Shown here in pieces: positions 15,888-25,039 of a stretch of DNA of 56,257 bases (the first letter of the stretch is position 1; each line of letters begins with the position of its first letter). The notes beneath the pieces are model-generated. The model was not told the origin of the DNA. It made no database searches and saw nothing but the letters and a program-made list of their open reading frames with translations. Source of the stretch: Streptomyces natalensis ATCC 27448 (lineage in GTDB: Bacteria > Actinomycetota > Actinomycetes > Streptomycetales > Streptomycetaceae). The translations under genes were made by a program, and so were the position numbers. Location: positions 1 through 56,257 of the forward strand of contig NZ_JRKI01000033.1 of NCBI RefSeq assembly GCF_000935125.1. The letters run 5' to 3'.

Positions 15888-16238
15888 TCGGGTCCGTGCC
15901 TGCCTCCGCCCACGACGGTGCTGGGCGGTGCGCCCAAGACCGTTAGCCTCCGTGGCCCGCCGCGTGCGCGGCTGCAGCTGAGTCGGGGTGAGAAAGACGG
16001 CTGGCTACGGAGGGAGGGGAGGGGGTCGGGGCCCGGTATGCCGTCGACACCGCCGGAGTTGGGTGGCTCGCCGTACTCGTGCCGTCGCGGATGCGGGAGC
16101 GCGAGGAGACCGGTCCGTGCTCCGTGGCCGAGGGGGAGCTTTCTGCTACCGCGATGTGGCTGAGCCCGTCGTGGGCGCTCCGCTCAGCGCGCCACGTTGG
16201 CCCCACACGACCGTCCCGGCATCTCTGACGGGTCAGGT

Positions 16239-16288
16239 GACAATCACGGTTCCCCTGACAAGGTGAGTTGTCGACAACTAGGATTGTC
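16239..16288. promoter_or_regulatory. operator with TTGTC/GACAA half-sites before the 16292 gene
   Basis: GTTGTCGACAAC (16267-16278) is a 12-bp palindrome. GACAATC at 16239-16245 and GATTGTC at 16282-16288 form an outer inverted pair. The last half-site ends three bases before the ATG, so a bound repressor would block a leaderless start. Confidence 0.55.
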
Positions 16289-16291
16289 CTC

Positions 16292-16900
16292 ATGACGAGT
16301 AGTGAACCAACTGTCGACTGGGACCAGTTCATGCAACCGCTCGATCCCGCGTGGACCGAGCCGACCGAGGACCAGGTGCAGGACTTCCGTGGGCGCCTGG
16401 AGGACGTCGTCAGCACCCTGGCCCGATCGATCTCCGTGCGCGAGCAGCAGATGGGCGCTGGCCACCCGCACCTCGATCAGGTCGAGTTCACCCCCGACTG
16501 GCAACTGGCGATGGTGCGGGCCCTCCGCGAGACCAGGGACGCCGCCGAGGAGCTGAGTGAGAAGTTCGTCCGCGGCGCTGGCGCGGGCGGTATCAACTAC
16601 CCGCAGCTGGGAGCCGCGTGGGGGATCTCCCGCCAGGCCGCACGCAAGCGGTGGCCCGGCGCCGTCGCGGCGGTCAACGGGTATGTGAGGAAGGAGCCGA
16701 TCCACTTCGAGTCGTTCGGCGGGGAGGCCCGGGTCGTCTGGCACCCCGAGGAGGGTGGCTGGTGGTGGATCGCGACCGCCGCCAACCGCAAGACGCAGGA
16801 AGCCCCCGACGACCTCACGTACGACACGAGCGAAGAGGCCGCTGCCGCCGCCGGCGCGTTCCTCGCGACCAACACCACGACGGACGGAGCCAGCGCGTGA
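16292..16900 (+). CDS. HTH-containing regulator-like protein, 202 aa
   Basis: A long N-terminal helical part contains an HTH-like segment (INYPQLGAAWGISRQAARKRWPG, about residues 106-128) like that of the 13397 and 45553 products. A tryptophan-rich C-terminal domain follows (VVWHPEEGGWWWIATAANRKTQE). It heads a four-gene operon in which each following gene starts with a GTG inside the preceding stop (GTGA). The absent ribosome site and abutting operator suggest autoregulation. Confidence 0.75.
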   Translation: MTSSEPTVDWDQFMQPLDPAWTEPTEDQVQDFRGRLEDVVSTLARSISVREQQMGAGHPHLDQVEFTPDWQLAMVRALRETRDAAEELSEKFVRGAGAGGINYPQLGAAWGISRQAARKRWPGAVAAVNGYVRKEPIHFESFGGEARVVWHPEEGGWWWIATAANRKTQEAPDDLTYDTSEEAAAAAGAFLATNTTTDGASA

Positions 16901-17232
16901 GCACCAAGACCACGACCACGACCCCGGCCGCCGACGCGTTCGCCCAGGCGCTCGCCGAACTCGCCGACGGATACCCGACCGACCCGGAAGGCGCCCCGCT
17001 CGTGACGGTCACGGTCACCGACCCGGCGACCGGCGAGCAGCACCAGGTCCCCATCGAGCCCGGACAGCTCGACTGGGTGACCACCCTGGTGCGGGGCCAG
17101 CTGGACGACTTCCGCAACGCGCACGCGGACGGCAGCGGCGCATGCGGACACTGCCGGGGCACCGGACTCACGGGCGGCACTGGTGGCGCCGCCGACATCG
17201 AGCCGCCCGCCGACGACGGGAGCCGCCCGTGA
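16897..17232 (+). CDS. hypothetical protein with single CxxCxGxG motif, 111 aa
   Basis: The GTG start overlaps the previous stop. Near the C-terminus one CGHCRGTG motif appears, as in half of a DnaJ-type zinc finger, after an acidic helical region. A Thr-rich N-terminus (STKTTTTTPAA) leads in. I do not recognise the family; its function is probably tied to the operon's Cys-motif and HNH proteins. Confidence 0.7.
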   Translation: MSTKTTTTTPAADAFAQALAELADGYPTDPEGAPLVTVTVTDPATGEQHQVPIEPGQLDWVTTLVRGQLDDFRNAHADGSGACGHCRGTGLTGGTGGAADIEPPADDGSRP

Positions 17233-17798
17233 ACGCCGTGATGTCCATCACGCCGCCCTGCCCGGAGTGCGTCACCCCGACCCAGGCGATCGAGGTGGAG
17301 GGCGAGCAGATCTGGCGCTGCCCGGCATGCGGGCGCCGTACCTACGGCACCGGCGACCGGCACGATGACGACCTTCCGCCGTACACCGAGACCGACACCG
17401 ACGGCGCGGTCGTCTGCTTTCACGGCACCGGCGAGGTCGACGTCGAGGCGACGGGAGAGCTGGCCGCCCAGGACGACATCGGCGACGACGACCGGGACGT
17501 CGAGGAGGGCCAGGCGCCGGCGGGATGGGAACCCGAGGTGCGGGACGTCCGCGTGAAGGACCTCACCCACGTACTTGCCGGGGCGTGGGTGTGGATCTAC
17601 GGCGACCCCGAGGGCTGGCGGTTCTTCACCAACGCGACGTACGACCCGGACGCCGGAGACACCACGGTCACCATCACCTACAGCGACGGGGAAGTGGTGC
17701 GCGAGGAGCCGTGGCCCCAGGCCCGTCTGGTGCACGCCGGACCCGAATCCGTCCCCACCGCGACCCGCCCCGGCCCCGCCGGGCTGGTGCCCCGGTGA
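17229..17798 (+). CDS. hypothetical zinc-ribbon protein, 189 aa
   Basis: The start is GTG 17229 (a second GTG and an ATG follow within five codons). An N-terminal zinc ribbon is visible (CPEC...CPACGRRTYG, about residues 11-38), then an acidic linker (DDIGDDDRDVEEG), then a beta-rich domain (WVWIYGDPEGWRFFTNATYDPDAGDTTVTITYSDG). It is coupled to neighbours by GTGA overlaps. The function is unknown; zinc ribbons of this kind often bind nucleic acid. Confidence 0.7.
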   Translation: MNAVMSITPPCPECVTPTQAIEVEGEQIWRCPACGRRTYGTGDRHDDDLPPYTETDTDGAVVCFHGTGEVDVEATGELAAQDDIGDDDRDVEEGQAPAGWEPEVRDVRVKDLTHVLAGAWVWIYGDPEGWRFFTNATYDPDAGDTTVTITYSDGEVVREEPWPQARLVHAGPESVPTATRPGPAGLVPR

Positions 17799-18451
17799 CC
17801 TTCCCCAGCGGGCAACGCCCCGTTCCCCACCCGGCGCGTGGGGAAGAGACCGCCGCTCTTCCCCACGGCAGGGAACCCGGCACCGGGGAAAGTGGGGAAG
17901 TCGACATGCCGTTCCCCGGTGGGGAAGACATGTCGATTTCCCCACCGGGGAACGGCGTGCCGTGGGGAACCCTGCTCGCCGATGGGGAAACCGTCGCCCG
18001 CTACTGGAGCCACGTCCTGTGCCGCGGGCCGGACGACTGCTGGTGGTGGACCGGCGGATTGAGCGACACAGGCCATGCGACCTTCCGCGCCGTCTCCCTG
18101 CCCGGCCACACCAGGCGCGGCACCGTCCCCGCCCACCTGTTCGGCTACCGCCTCGCCCAGGGCATCGATTCCATCCCGGCCGGCCTGGTGATCCGGCACC
18201 GGTGCGACGAGCCGCCGTGCCAGAACCCCGCCCACTGGCTGCTCGGCACCCGGGGCGACAACAACCGAGACGCCGCAAGTCGCCGCAGGTTGGCGGGCCA
18301 CGCGCTCGCCGACGTACGGGGCGCGGCCGGCCGGGCGCGGGCGGTCCAAGCCGCCATCGCCACGGCCGACCCCGACCACCTCGACGAGGCGATCGCCGCC
18401 GCGCTCGCCGAGGGCAACCCGTCCGGCGCGCACCAGGACTCGCTCTTCTGA
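17795..18451 (+). CDS. HNH endonuclease, 218 aa
   Basis: The C-terminal half has an HNH core of phage type: VIRHRCDEPPCQNPAHWLLGTRGDNNRDA, with the paired Cys, the P-x-H and the GTRGDN signature. It starts at GTG 17795 overlapping the previous stop, but the first ~60 codons are made of TTCCCCAC/GTGGGGAA repeats; translation might instead begin at ATG 17929 (MSISPPGNG). Homing-type or packaging nucleases share this domain. Its overlap with the repeat array suggests a possible link between nuclease and array, which is inference. Confidence 0.8.
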   Translation: MTFPSGQRPVPHPARGEETAALPHGREPGTGESGEVDMPFPGGEDMSISPPGNGVPWGTLLADGETVARYWSHVLCRGPDDCWWWTGGLSDTGHATFRAVSLPGHTRRGTVPAHLFGYRLAQGIDSIPAGLVIRHRCDEPPCQNPAHWLLGTRGDNNRDAASRRRLAGHALADVRGAAGRARAVQAAIATADPDHLDEAIAAALAEGNPSGAHQDSLF

Positions 18452-18854
18452 CGACGCTCACCCGCCAGCCCCGGACCACCTGGTGGCCGGGGCTGGCGCG
18501 CGTGGGGAAGCCGGGGAACCCGGCCGTGGGGAACGGCCCCGGGGACGTGGGGCGTGCGACCCGCGACCGCTTTTCCCCGCCGCGGCTTCCCCACCGGATG
18601 GGGAAGCCGGCCGCCCCACGGCGGGTGGGAACTTTCACCGCCGGTGGGGAACTTCCCCACCGGGCCGGGCGGGGACGTACGCACGGGTGGGGAACTTCCC
18701 CACCGCCCCGACTTCCCCGACGCAGCCACGTTCCCCACTCCGCCGCGACTTCCCCACCGTTGGGGAAGTGGGGAAGGTCCGGCCTTCCCCACCCGCCACC
18801 GAAGCGCGGCCCAGCTTCCCCACGCGCGACGTGGTGGTGGGGAAGCTTCCCCAC
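17823..18854. repeat. array of 21 copies of TTCCCCAC / GTGGGGAA
   Basis: I count 21 exact copies of the 8-mer in both orientations: seven at 17823-17969 inside the HNH gene's 5' part and fourteen at 18502-18854 after the gene, plus variants (CCGGGGAA, ATGGGGAA, TTCCCCGA). Three pairs make near-perfect palindromes: 18644-18660, 18687-18703 and 18837-18854. Between the clusters lies the HNH core with none. Such clustering is typical of iteron, centromere or transfer-origin regions. Confidence 0.85.
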
Positions 18855-18967
18855 GTCGGTTACGCACCGTGGTCGCCGAACGGGTCGGCGGGGACGCTGG
18901 CCGCCGCGCTCGCGGGCCGGCCGAGCGCGAGTCCGCGGGCATCGTCGCGGCCGTTCCCCGGTAACAG

Positions 18968-19000
18968 TCGACCCCCGCCGGGAAGCCCGGCGGGGGTCGA
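18968..19000. terminator. 15-bp stem hairpin after the repeat array
   Basis: A perfect 15-bp stem (TCGACCCCCGCCGGG and complement) with loop AAG. It separates the array from the relaxase leader and is probably a terminator; there is no U-tract. Confidence 0.6.
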
Positions 19001-19402
19001 AATCGTCGGTGCCGACCGTAGCGCACCCGCGCGGCCGGCGGCCAGCACCGCCTTCCGTTTGGGGCGACGGCCGGCCGTCGTGAGTCGCGCAGCGCGCGCC
19101 GCGACTTGGGCGCAGCCCCGTAGCCGCCGAGCGTCACATTTCGGTACAGACCGGCGCGCCGCGCCAAACCCGTGGTTCCAACCCCAGGCCCCCAGCGATC
19201 GCATGAAGGCCCCTCAAGAGGCAGACTCAAATGGGACATCCTGACCCTCTGCAGACCCAGGTCATAGGACCCCTTCTTTCCCCTGATCATCTAGACCGAC
19301 TGCAGACCGTAGAACTCCATGTACCAACCACAATCCCTCACACCTATGCATCACGATCCAATGGCTGTTGTTGATCTTGAAAATCGCCTACTCTGAGTCA
19401 AG
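19001..19402. other. gene-free region upstream of relaxase; candidate oriT and promoter
   Basis: No convincing gene lies here. The last ~210 bp (19190-19402) are clearly richer in A+T than the rest of the plasmid and contain repeated CTGCAGACC words (19250-19258 and 19299-19307). In many MobF plasmids oriT lies next to the relaxase gene, so this is the best place to look for a nic site; I cannot identify one from sequence alone. Confidence 0.4.
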
Positions 19403-22400
19403 ATGTTGAGCATCAGCGCAGGTTCAGACCCCGACTACCTCACCCGCGAGGTAGCGGCCGGCGCTGAGCACTACTACGCCCGCAGCGTCGAACTGCAGGG
19501 CGAACCGCCCGGCTACTGGCTCGGCGGCGACATCGACACCCTCGGGCTCGACGGCACGGTCAACAACGAGGTCTTCACCGACCTGTACAAGGACTGGATC
19601 GACCCGCGGAAGCGCGACGAGATGTACACCAAACTCGCCGCCATCCCGCACGAGGAAGGCACCCCCGAGTACGCCAAGGCCGAGAAGGCGATCCGCAAGG
19701 AAGCCCGGCTGGGGAACGCCCCGAAGAACTACCAGAAGAGCTACGAGAAGCGGTTCGCCGCCGCCCTGGACGACGCGCGCGCCAAGTCGCCGGGCGTCGA
19801 GCTGACTCCGGAGCGTGTCAAGGCGATCGAGCTGGACGTCCGCAAGCACTCGCCCAGCGCCAAGCTGTACTACGACCTCACCTTCAGCGCGCCGAAGTCC
19901 TGGTCGGTCTACCACGCTTCGCTGCAGGTGAAGGCCGCACAGTGCCGCGAAGCCGGCGACCTGGAGGGCGCGCAGCAGTTCACCGAGAAGGCCGACCGCG
20001 TCTGGGACGCGTGGAAGACCGGGGTGAAGGCCGGGCTGGAGGAGGTGGAGCGCGCGGCCGGCTACACCCGACTCGGTCACCACGGGGCGAAGGTCGAGGG
20101 CCGCTCCACCGGCCGCTTCGTCAAGGGTGAAGGCTTCATCGTCGCAGCGTGGGCCCAGCACACGAGCCGTGACGACGACCCTCAACTCCACGTCCACGCC
20201 ACCGTCCTCAACAAGATCCGGGCCATCGAGACCGACCCGGTCACCGGGGAAGAACGCGAGGTCTGGGCGTCGATCGACGGCCAGGGGCTCTGGGCGAACA
20301 AGCAGTACATCGGGCACCTCGCCGAGCGGATCGCCGAGCAGGAGCTGGAGCGCACCGAGGGCGTGCGGTTCATGACCCGGCCGGACGGCGCGGCCCGCGA
20401 GATCGTCGGTATCGACCAGGACCTGCGCGACGGGTTCAGCTCCCGCCGCGTCGCCATCAAGGCCGAGGTCGCCGAGGTCGCCAAGGCGTACGAGGAGCGG
20501 TACGGCAGCGCGCCGAGCCCGTATGTGCTGGCCCGGATGTCCGAGGACATCACGCTGCAGCAGCGCAAGGCCAAGAAGCACGACGCCACCACCCGTGAGC
20601 AGCTGCTGGACCGGTGGGAGTCGTTCAGCAAGGAACGGTTCCGTGACTCGCTGGCCAACGTGCCCGACGAGGTTGCCTACCACTCGCAGCTGCACGACCT
20701 GCACCGGCCGTACAAGGAGTTCGACCCCGAGATCATCCAGCAGCGCGCGGTTGCCGCCGTCCAGGAGCAGAAGCCCACCTGGCGACGCGCTGACCTGCTC
20801 GTTGAGCTGAACCGGCAGCTCCCCGACACCTTGGGCGGGATGGAGGCTCACGAGGTCACCGAGCTGCTCAACACGCTCGCCGACCAGGCCCTGGACCCGA
20901 GCAACGACAACGGCGTGGTGTGCGCGACCGCCCCGCACCTGGTCGAGATCCCTGCCGAGCTGCAGCGCGCCGACGGGTCGTTCGTCTACGAGCCGGCCGA
21001 CAACAACGTGAACCGGTTCGCCACCGAGCGGCACATCGCGACCGAGGAGCGGATGCGCACCTTCGCGGGCGAGCGCGGCGCCCCCTGCGTACCCGCCGAC
21101 CTGGTCGAGGAGGTCATCGAGAAGCGCGGACTCAAGGGGAAGCAGGCCGACTTCGTCCGGGCCGCCGCGACCTCCGGGCGCAAGGCCGACCTGCTGGTCG
21201 GCCCGGCCGGCGCGGGCAAGTCCTTCACCCTCGCGGCGCTGACCGAGGTCTGGGAGGCACACGAGGGCGGGAAGGTCATCGGCCTCGCCAGCGGCGAGCG
21301 CGCCGCCCAGGTCCTCGCGGACGAGGGCATCGACAACGTGGCGAACATCAGCAAGCTGCTCAAGGTCCACGACGATCTCGCCGCAGGCAAGACGGTCGAG
21401 GACGCCGAGAAGTACCGGATTCCTCGCGGCGCTCTGGTCATCGCCGACGAGGCTGGCATGACCAACACCCGCGACCTGGACCGCGTCCGGGCCCTGTGCG
21501 AGGCCAGCGGCGCGAAGATGGTCATGAGCGGTGACCACCACCAGCTCGCCGCCGTTGGCGCGGGCGGAGTGTTCGGCTGGCTCGCCGAGGACATGCCGGG
21601 GGTCCACACGCTGGAGGAGGTCCGGCGCTTCCGGGACACCGACGCGTGGGGCAACAAGACCGTCCGCCAGTGGGAGGCCGAGGCATCCCTCCAGCTGCGC
21701 GACGGCGACTCCGAGTGTCTTGCCGAGTACGAGCTGCACGGACGATTCCGCGGCGGCAGCGCCGAGGAGATGAAGGAGCGCGCGTACCAGGCGTGGGTCA
21801 CCGACCGGCTCAACAACCGCAACCCGCTGCTGGTCGCCCCCGACAACGAGACGGCCGCCGAACTCTCCGCACGCGCCCGCGCCGACCTGGTCCGCGCCGA
21901 CAAGGTCGACGAGGAAGGCATCACCCTGCGCACCGGGCGGATGTACGGCGTCGAGACGAAGGCGGGCCGCGGCGACCTCATCCAGATGCGCCGCAACAAC
22001 CGCCACATCGAAGGCGAGAGCGGCCAGTTCGCCACCAACCGGCTGACCGCGAAGGTCACCGGCATCAGCGACAACGGCGCGTTGATGGTGCAGCTGGAGG
22101 ACGGCTCGCGGATGCACCTGCCTGCGGCCTACGTCCAGGAGTACGTCGAGCTGGCTTACGCGAGCACTGTGCACGGTGCTCAGGGCCGCACCGTCGGCCC
22201 CTGCCACTCCCTGGTCGACGAGCAGACCTCCCTCGAAGCGCTGTACGTCAGCCTTACCCGAGGCGAGGACGGAAACTGGGCCTACGTCATCACCCACCGC
22301 CAGGGCGACGGCATCAAGCAGGAGGACATCCCGCACCACCTCTCCGTGCTCAACGGCACGCTGCAGCGCAGCGGGATGCAGCAGACTGCCAGCCAGGCGA

Positions 22401-24427
22401 TCGAGGCCGAGCTGGAGCGCCGCGAGCGGCTCGACGTGCTGGAGCCCGTGTGGTCCGGCGTCAAGGACCAGGACGCCGAGAAGCGCTTCGGCAAGGCCCT
22501 GCTCGACGCACTGGGGCCTGAGGCGTACGCGCAGTGCACCACCGAGGAGGCGTACGGCTCCCTGATGAGGCTGGCGCGGGAGGTCGAGGAGAAGGGATTC
22601 GACGCCGAAGACCTGCTGGTGCGTACCGCCCGGTCGCGCGAGCTGGACACCGCCGACGACTCCAGCAAGGTGCTGCACCACCGCCTCAAGCAGGCGTACC
22701 GGCTGGTGGAGCGGGACCAGGTCAACGCGGAGAAGGCCGAGCAACGCGCCGCGCTCACTGAGCAGGAGCAGAAGGTCGACGCCGCGGCCCAGGCCGGGAA
22801 CGTCACGGTGGATCCGGATGAGGTGCCGCAGCTGCTCGCCGCTGCCGAGGAGGCCGCCCGCCTCCACTCGCACCAGGACGAGCTGCTGCAGCAGGCCCTC
22901 GCCGTCCAGACGGGGATGGAGGTCCTGCACGCGCCGGTCGGCGAGGAGGCCCGCCAGCAGCAGGGGACGGCCTGGATTGAGGCCGCGACCGCCGAGCCGC
23001 TCGACCAGGAGCAGCTGGCGCAACTGGTCGGCACCCCCGAGCCGGAGCCGGCCGACCTGTTTGCCGAGCATCACGCCGGTCTGCTCCAGCAGACGCTCGC
23101 CTACCAGGAGCACGTCGAGGTTCTGCACGCCGGCCAGGACAACGAGGTCAAGCAGCAGCAGGCCGCGGAACGCGAGGCACAGCTGGAGGCCACGGACTCG
23201 TACACCGCTCGCACTCCCGAGTTCGCTGGCGACGTGGGGCGGTTCATGCATGAGTGGGCCGAGTTGATGGACCACCGCACCGAGCAGCTGGGCGAGCGCG
23301 TCGCCGAGGAACAGCCGCAGTGGGCGATCGACCGTCTGGGCGAGGTCCCTGACGACCCGATCAAGCGGGCTGAGTGGGAGCGTCGCGCCGGCCGCGTTGA
23401 GCGCTACCGCGAGGCGCACGGCTACGACCAGGCGGCCGACGCCATTGGGCAGGCCCCGCCGGCGGGCGCCGTCGAGGCACGGGCCGACTGGGAGCGGGCC
23501 CGCCGTGCCCTGGGCGTGCCAGACGAGCTGGCCGACATCTCCCGCGCCAGCGAGGAGACCTTGCGTCAGACCATCGAGCGGGCCGAGCGCGAGGAGGAGT
23601 GGGCGCCGCCCTACGTCGCTGACGACATGCAGAAGGCGTACACGGCGCAGCGCGACTACGCCGACCAGGCCGTGCAGATGGAACTGCGCGCCCAGGAGAT
23701 GGCGGAGAAGGAAGCGGCCGAGCACACCGGGCGCGTCACCCAGGCAATGGGCGAGTTCGCGACTGCGGGAGGCTACAACGAGAACCAGCAGGCCCTCGCC
23801 CAGGCGATGGCGATCCAGCAGGTGCCCACCCTGCAGGCCGAGATCGACCCGAGCGACCTGGTGCGCGACACCCTCGATCGCGCCGAGGCGAGCCGCAGCA
23901 TCGCCGAGACGATGGGCGACCGCGCCCAGAAGTTCCAGGAAGTCCACGAGGTCCGCGAGGGGTGGCACGCTGAGACGCAGCAGGTGCGCGACGAGGCGGA
24001 GTACGCGCGGGCCGAACTGGAGCGCCGCAACTCCGTTGAGCCGGAAGTCGACGAGCCCGCCACCCCGGCCGCGCCGCCCGCCGAGCCGAGGCCGCAGCCG
24101 TCGGTCGAAGAAGAGCTGATGCAGGCGATGGAGCAGGCCCGCCAGGCGCAGCTGATCCTCGAACAGCGCGCCCAGGAGCGGGAGCAGGAGGCCCAGCGGG
24201 AGCGCGAGGCACAGCCGCAGGCAGAGGAACTGGACCGGGAGCGCCGCGACACCGGCATCGACTACGAGGCCCAGTACGAGCGACTGGGCCAGGAACTGGC
24301 CGGGCACGTCGACATCGAGCCCACGGCTGGCGCACCCGCTGAGCCCGAGCCGGAGCCTGCCATGGCGCCGGCGCCGGAGCCTCCTGCACCGCCCATGCCG
24401 GACTTCACGCCCGACATCGACATGTAG
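19403..24427 (+). CDS. MobF (TrwC/TraA-type) conjugative relaxase-helicase, 1674 aa
   Basis: The N-terminal relaxase domain has adjacent tyrosines (Y24, Y25) and the three-histidine metal motif (H253 in QHTSRDDDPQ, H263 and H265 in LHVHATVLN). A RecD-like helicase follows: Walker A GPAGAGKS (G600-S607, K606) and Walker B LVIADEAGM (D682, E683). The last ~550 residues are a Gln/Glu/Ala-rich helical, acidic region. It should nick oriT and unwind the transferred strand. The ATG at 19403 has only a weak ribosome site. The C-terminus ends PDIDM, a tail shared with three small proteins encoded at 34340-36191. Confidence 0.93.
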   Translation: MLSISAGSDPDYLTREVAAGAEHYYARSVELQGEPPGYWLGGDIDTLGLDGTVNNEVFTDLYKDWIDPRKRDEMYTKLAAIPHEEGTPEYAKAEKAIRKEARLGNAPKNYQKSYEKRFAAALDDARAKSPGVELTPERVKAIELDVRKHSPSAKLYYDLTFSAPKSWSVYHASLQVKAAQCREAGDLEGAQQFTEKADRVWDAWKTGVKAGLEEVERAAGYTRLGHHGAKVEGRSTGRFVKGEGFIVAAWAQHTSRDDDPQLHVHATVLNKIRAIETDPVTGEEREVWASIDGQGLWANKQYIGHLAERIAEQELERTEGVRFMTRPDGAAREIVGIDQDLRDGFSSRRVAIKAEVAEVAKAYEERYGSAPSPYVLARMSEDITLQQRKAKKHDATTREQLLDRWESFSKERFRDSLANVPDEVAYHSQLHDLHRPYKEFDPEIIQQRAVAAVQEQKPTWRRADLLVELNRQLPDTLGGMEAHEVTELLNTLADQALDPSNDNGVVCATAPHLVEIPAELQRADGSFVYEPADNNVNRFATERHIATEERMRTFAGERGAPCVPADLVEEVIEKRGLKGKQADFVRAAATSGRKADLLVGPAGAGKSFTLAALTEVWEAHEGGKVIGLASGERAAQVLADEGIDNVANISKLLKVHDDLAAGKTVEDAEKYRIPRGALVIADEAGMTNTRDLDRVRALCEASGAKMVMSGDHHQLAAVGAGGVFGWLAEDMPGVHTLEEVRRFRDTDAWGNKTVRQWEAEASLQLRDGDSECLAEYELHGRFRGGSAEEMKERAYQAWVTDRLNNRNPLLVAPDNETAAELSARARADLVRADKVDEEGITLRTGRMYGVETKAGRGDLIQMRRNNRHIEGESGQFATNRLTAKVTGISDNGALMVQLEDGSRMHLPAAYVQEYVELAYASTVHGAQGRTVGPCHSLVDEQTSLEALYVSLTRGEDGNWAYVITHRQGDGIKQEDIPHHLSVLNGTLQRSGMQQTASQAIEAELERRERLDVLEPVWSGVKDQDAEKRFGKALLDALGPEAYAQCTTEEAYGSLMRLAREVEEKGFDAEDLLVRTARSRELDTADDSSKVLHHRLKQAYRLVERDQVNAEKAEQRAALTEQEQKVDAAAQAGNVTVDPDEVPQLLAAAEEAARLHSHQDELLQQALAVQTGMEVLHAPVGEEARQQQGTAWIEAATAEPLDQEQLAQLVGTPEPEPADLFAEHHAGLLQQTLAYQEHVEVLHAGQDNEVKQQQAAEREAQLEATDSYTARTPEFAGDVGRFMHEWAELMDHRTEQLGERVAEEQPQWAIDRLGEVPDDPIKRAEWERRAGRVERYREAHGYDQAADAIGQAPPAGAVEARADWERARRALGVPDELADISRASEETLRQTIERAEREEEWAPPYVADDMQKAYTAQRDYADQAVQMELRAQEMAEKEAAEHTGRVTQAMGEFATAGGYNENQQALAQAMAIQQVPTLQAEIDPSDLVRDTLDRAEASRSIAETMGDRAQKFQEVHEVREGWHAETQQVRDEAEYARAELERRNSVEPEVDEPATPAAPPAEPRPQPSVEEELMQAMEQARQAQLILEQRAQEREQEAQREREAQPQAEELDRERRDTGIDYEAQYERLGQELAGHVDIEPTAGAPAEPEPEPAMAPAPEPPAPPMPDFTPDIDM

Positions 24428-24433
24428 GACACG

Positions 24434-24455
24434 GGCCAGCGGGCACCCGCTGGCC
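24434..24455. terminator. hairpin terminator after relaxase
   Basis: A perfect 10-bp stem (GGCCAGCGGG and complement) with a 2-base spacer begins seven bases after the relaxase stop. Confidence 0.65.
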
Positions 24456-24502
24456 TCTCCATTTCCTAGTCCCGTGTCCGAGCCGCCCGCTACCTTGACG
24501 CT

Positions 24503-24928
24503 ATGGCGGAGACATCGTGGTGGAACCGGGGCAACACCCAGCCGACCCAAGCGCCTGCACGGGACCTGCCTGCCGGCGTCACGCGCTCACGCGGCGAGCT
24601 GGAGAAGCTGCGCGACGACGCTGTGGCCTCTCAGGCGCGGGAACCGGGCGACGTCCGCATGATGTGGTGCTCCCCCGACGGGGTGGCGAGCGCCCTGGAG
24701 GCCATCATCCACACCACCCGATGGCTGCTCGGCGAGCGCGACGGGGCACCGATCTCCCGCACGCTGTATGACTACCCGGACCTGCCTGTCGGCAGGATCG
24801 CCGGACACGCCACCGACGCCATCTTCGAGGGCAGGTGGCCCGAGGTTTCCGAGTGGTACGCCGGCGGGGTGAAGCGGACCTTGGAATGGGCAACGTCCGT
24901 CGACAAGGAGCGCCCCATTTTCGAGTGA
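24503..24928 (+). CDS. hypothetical protein, 141 aa
   Basis: Soluble, no recognised domain; the C-terminal half is rich in Trp and acidic residues (GRWPEVSEWYAGGVKRTLEWATSVD). It lies between two terminators, so it is probably a single-gene unit. No Shine-Dalgarno site precedes ATG 24503, and a TACCTT box eight to thirteen bases upstream could be the -10 of a leaderless promoter. Confidence 0.7.
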   Translation: MAETSWWNRGNTQPTQAPARDLPAGVTRSRGELEKLRDDAVASQAREPGDVRMMWCSPDGVASALEAIIHTTRWLLGERDGAPISRTLYDYPDLPVGRIAGHATDAIFEGRWPEVSEWYAGGVKRTLEWATSVDKERPIFE

Positions 24929-24941
24929 GAACCTGAGCCGA

Positions 24942-24976
24942 GCGTGCGGCCTGCCCCATCTGGGCAGGCCGCACGC
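24942..24976. terminator. strong hairpin terminator
   Basis: A perfect 15-bp stem (GCGTGCGGCCTGCCC and complement) with a 5-base loop, between the 141-aa gene and the partition genes. Confidence 0.8.
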
Positions 24977-25039
24977 CGTTTGGGGTGCACCGTGCGCGTG
25001 CTGGTGTGTTGATCTCAGGAGTAGCCATAGGGTCAGGTC

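Noticed and set aside
16815..18854. 679-codon minus-strand frame across the HNH operon and repeats
   Set aside because: Arg/Gly-rich shadow of four coupled plus-strand genes and the GTGGGGAA array.
17823..18854. CRISPR array
   Set aside because: The repeats are only 8 bp, occur in both orientations at irregular spacing, and there are no cas genes.
17823..18854. TraB/FtsK-type double-strand transfer locus (clt) of small Streptomyces plasmids
   Set aside because: The 8-mer differs from known TraB repeats and the plasmid encodes a MobF relaxase and VirD4-type coupling protein instead of a TraB translocase.
19424..24550. 1708-codon minus-strand frame opposite the relaxase
   Set aside because: Shadow frame: Leu/Val/Arg-rich with no domains, wholly antisense to a well-supported relaxase-helicase.
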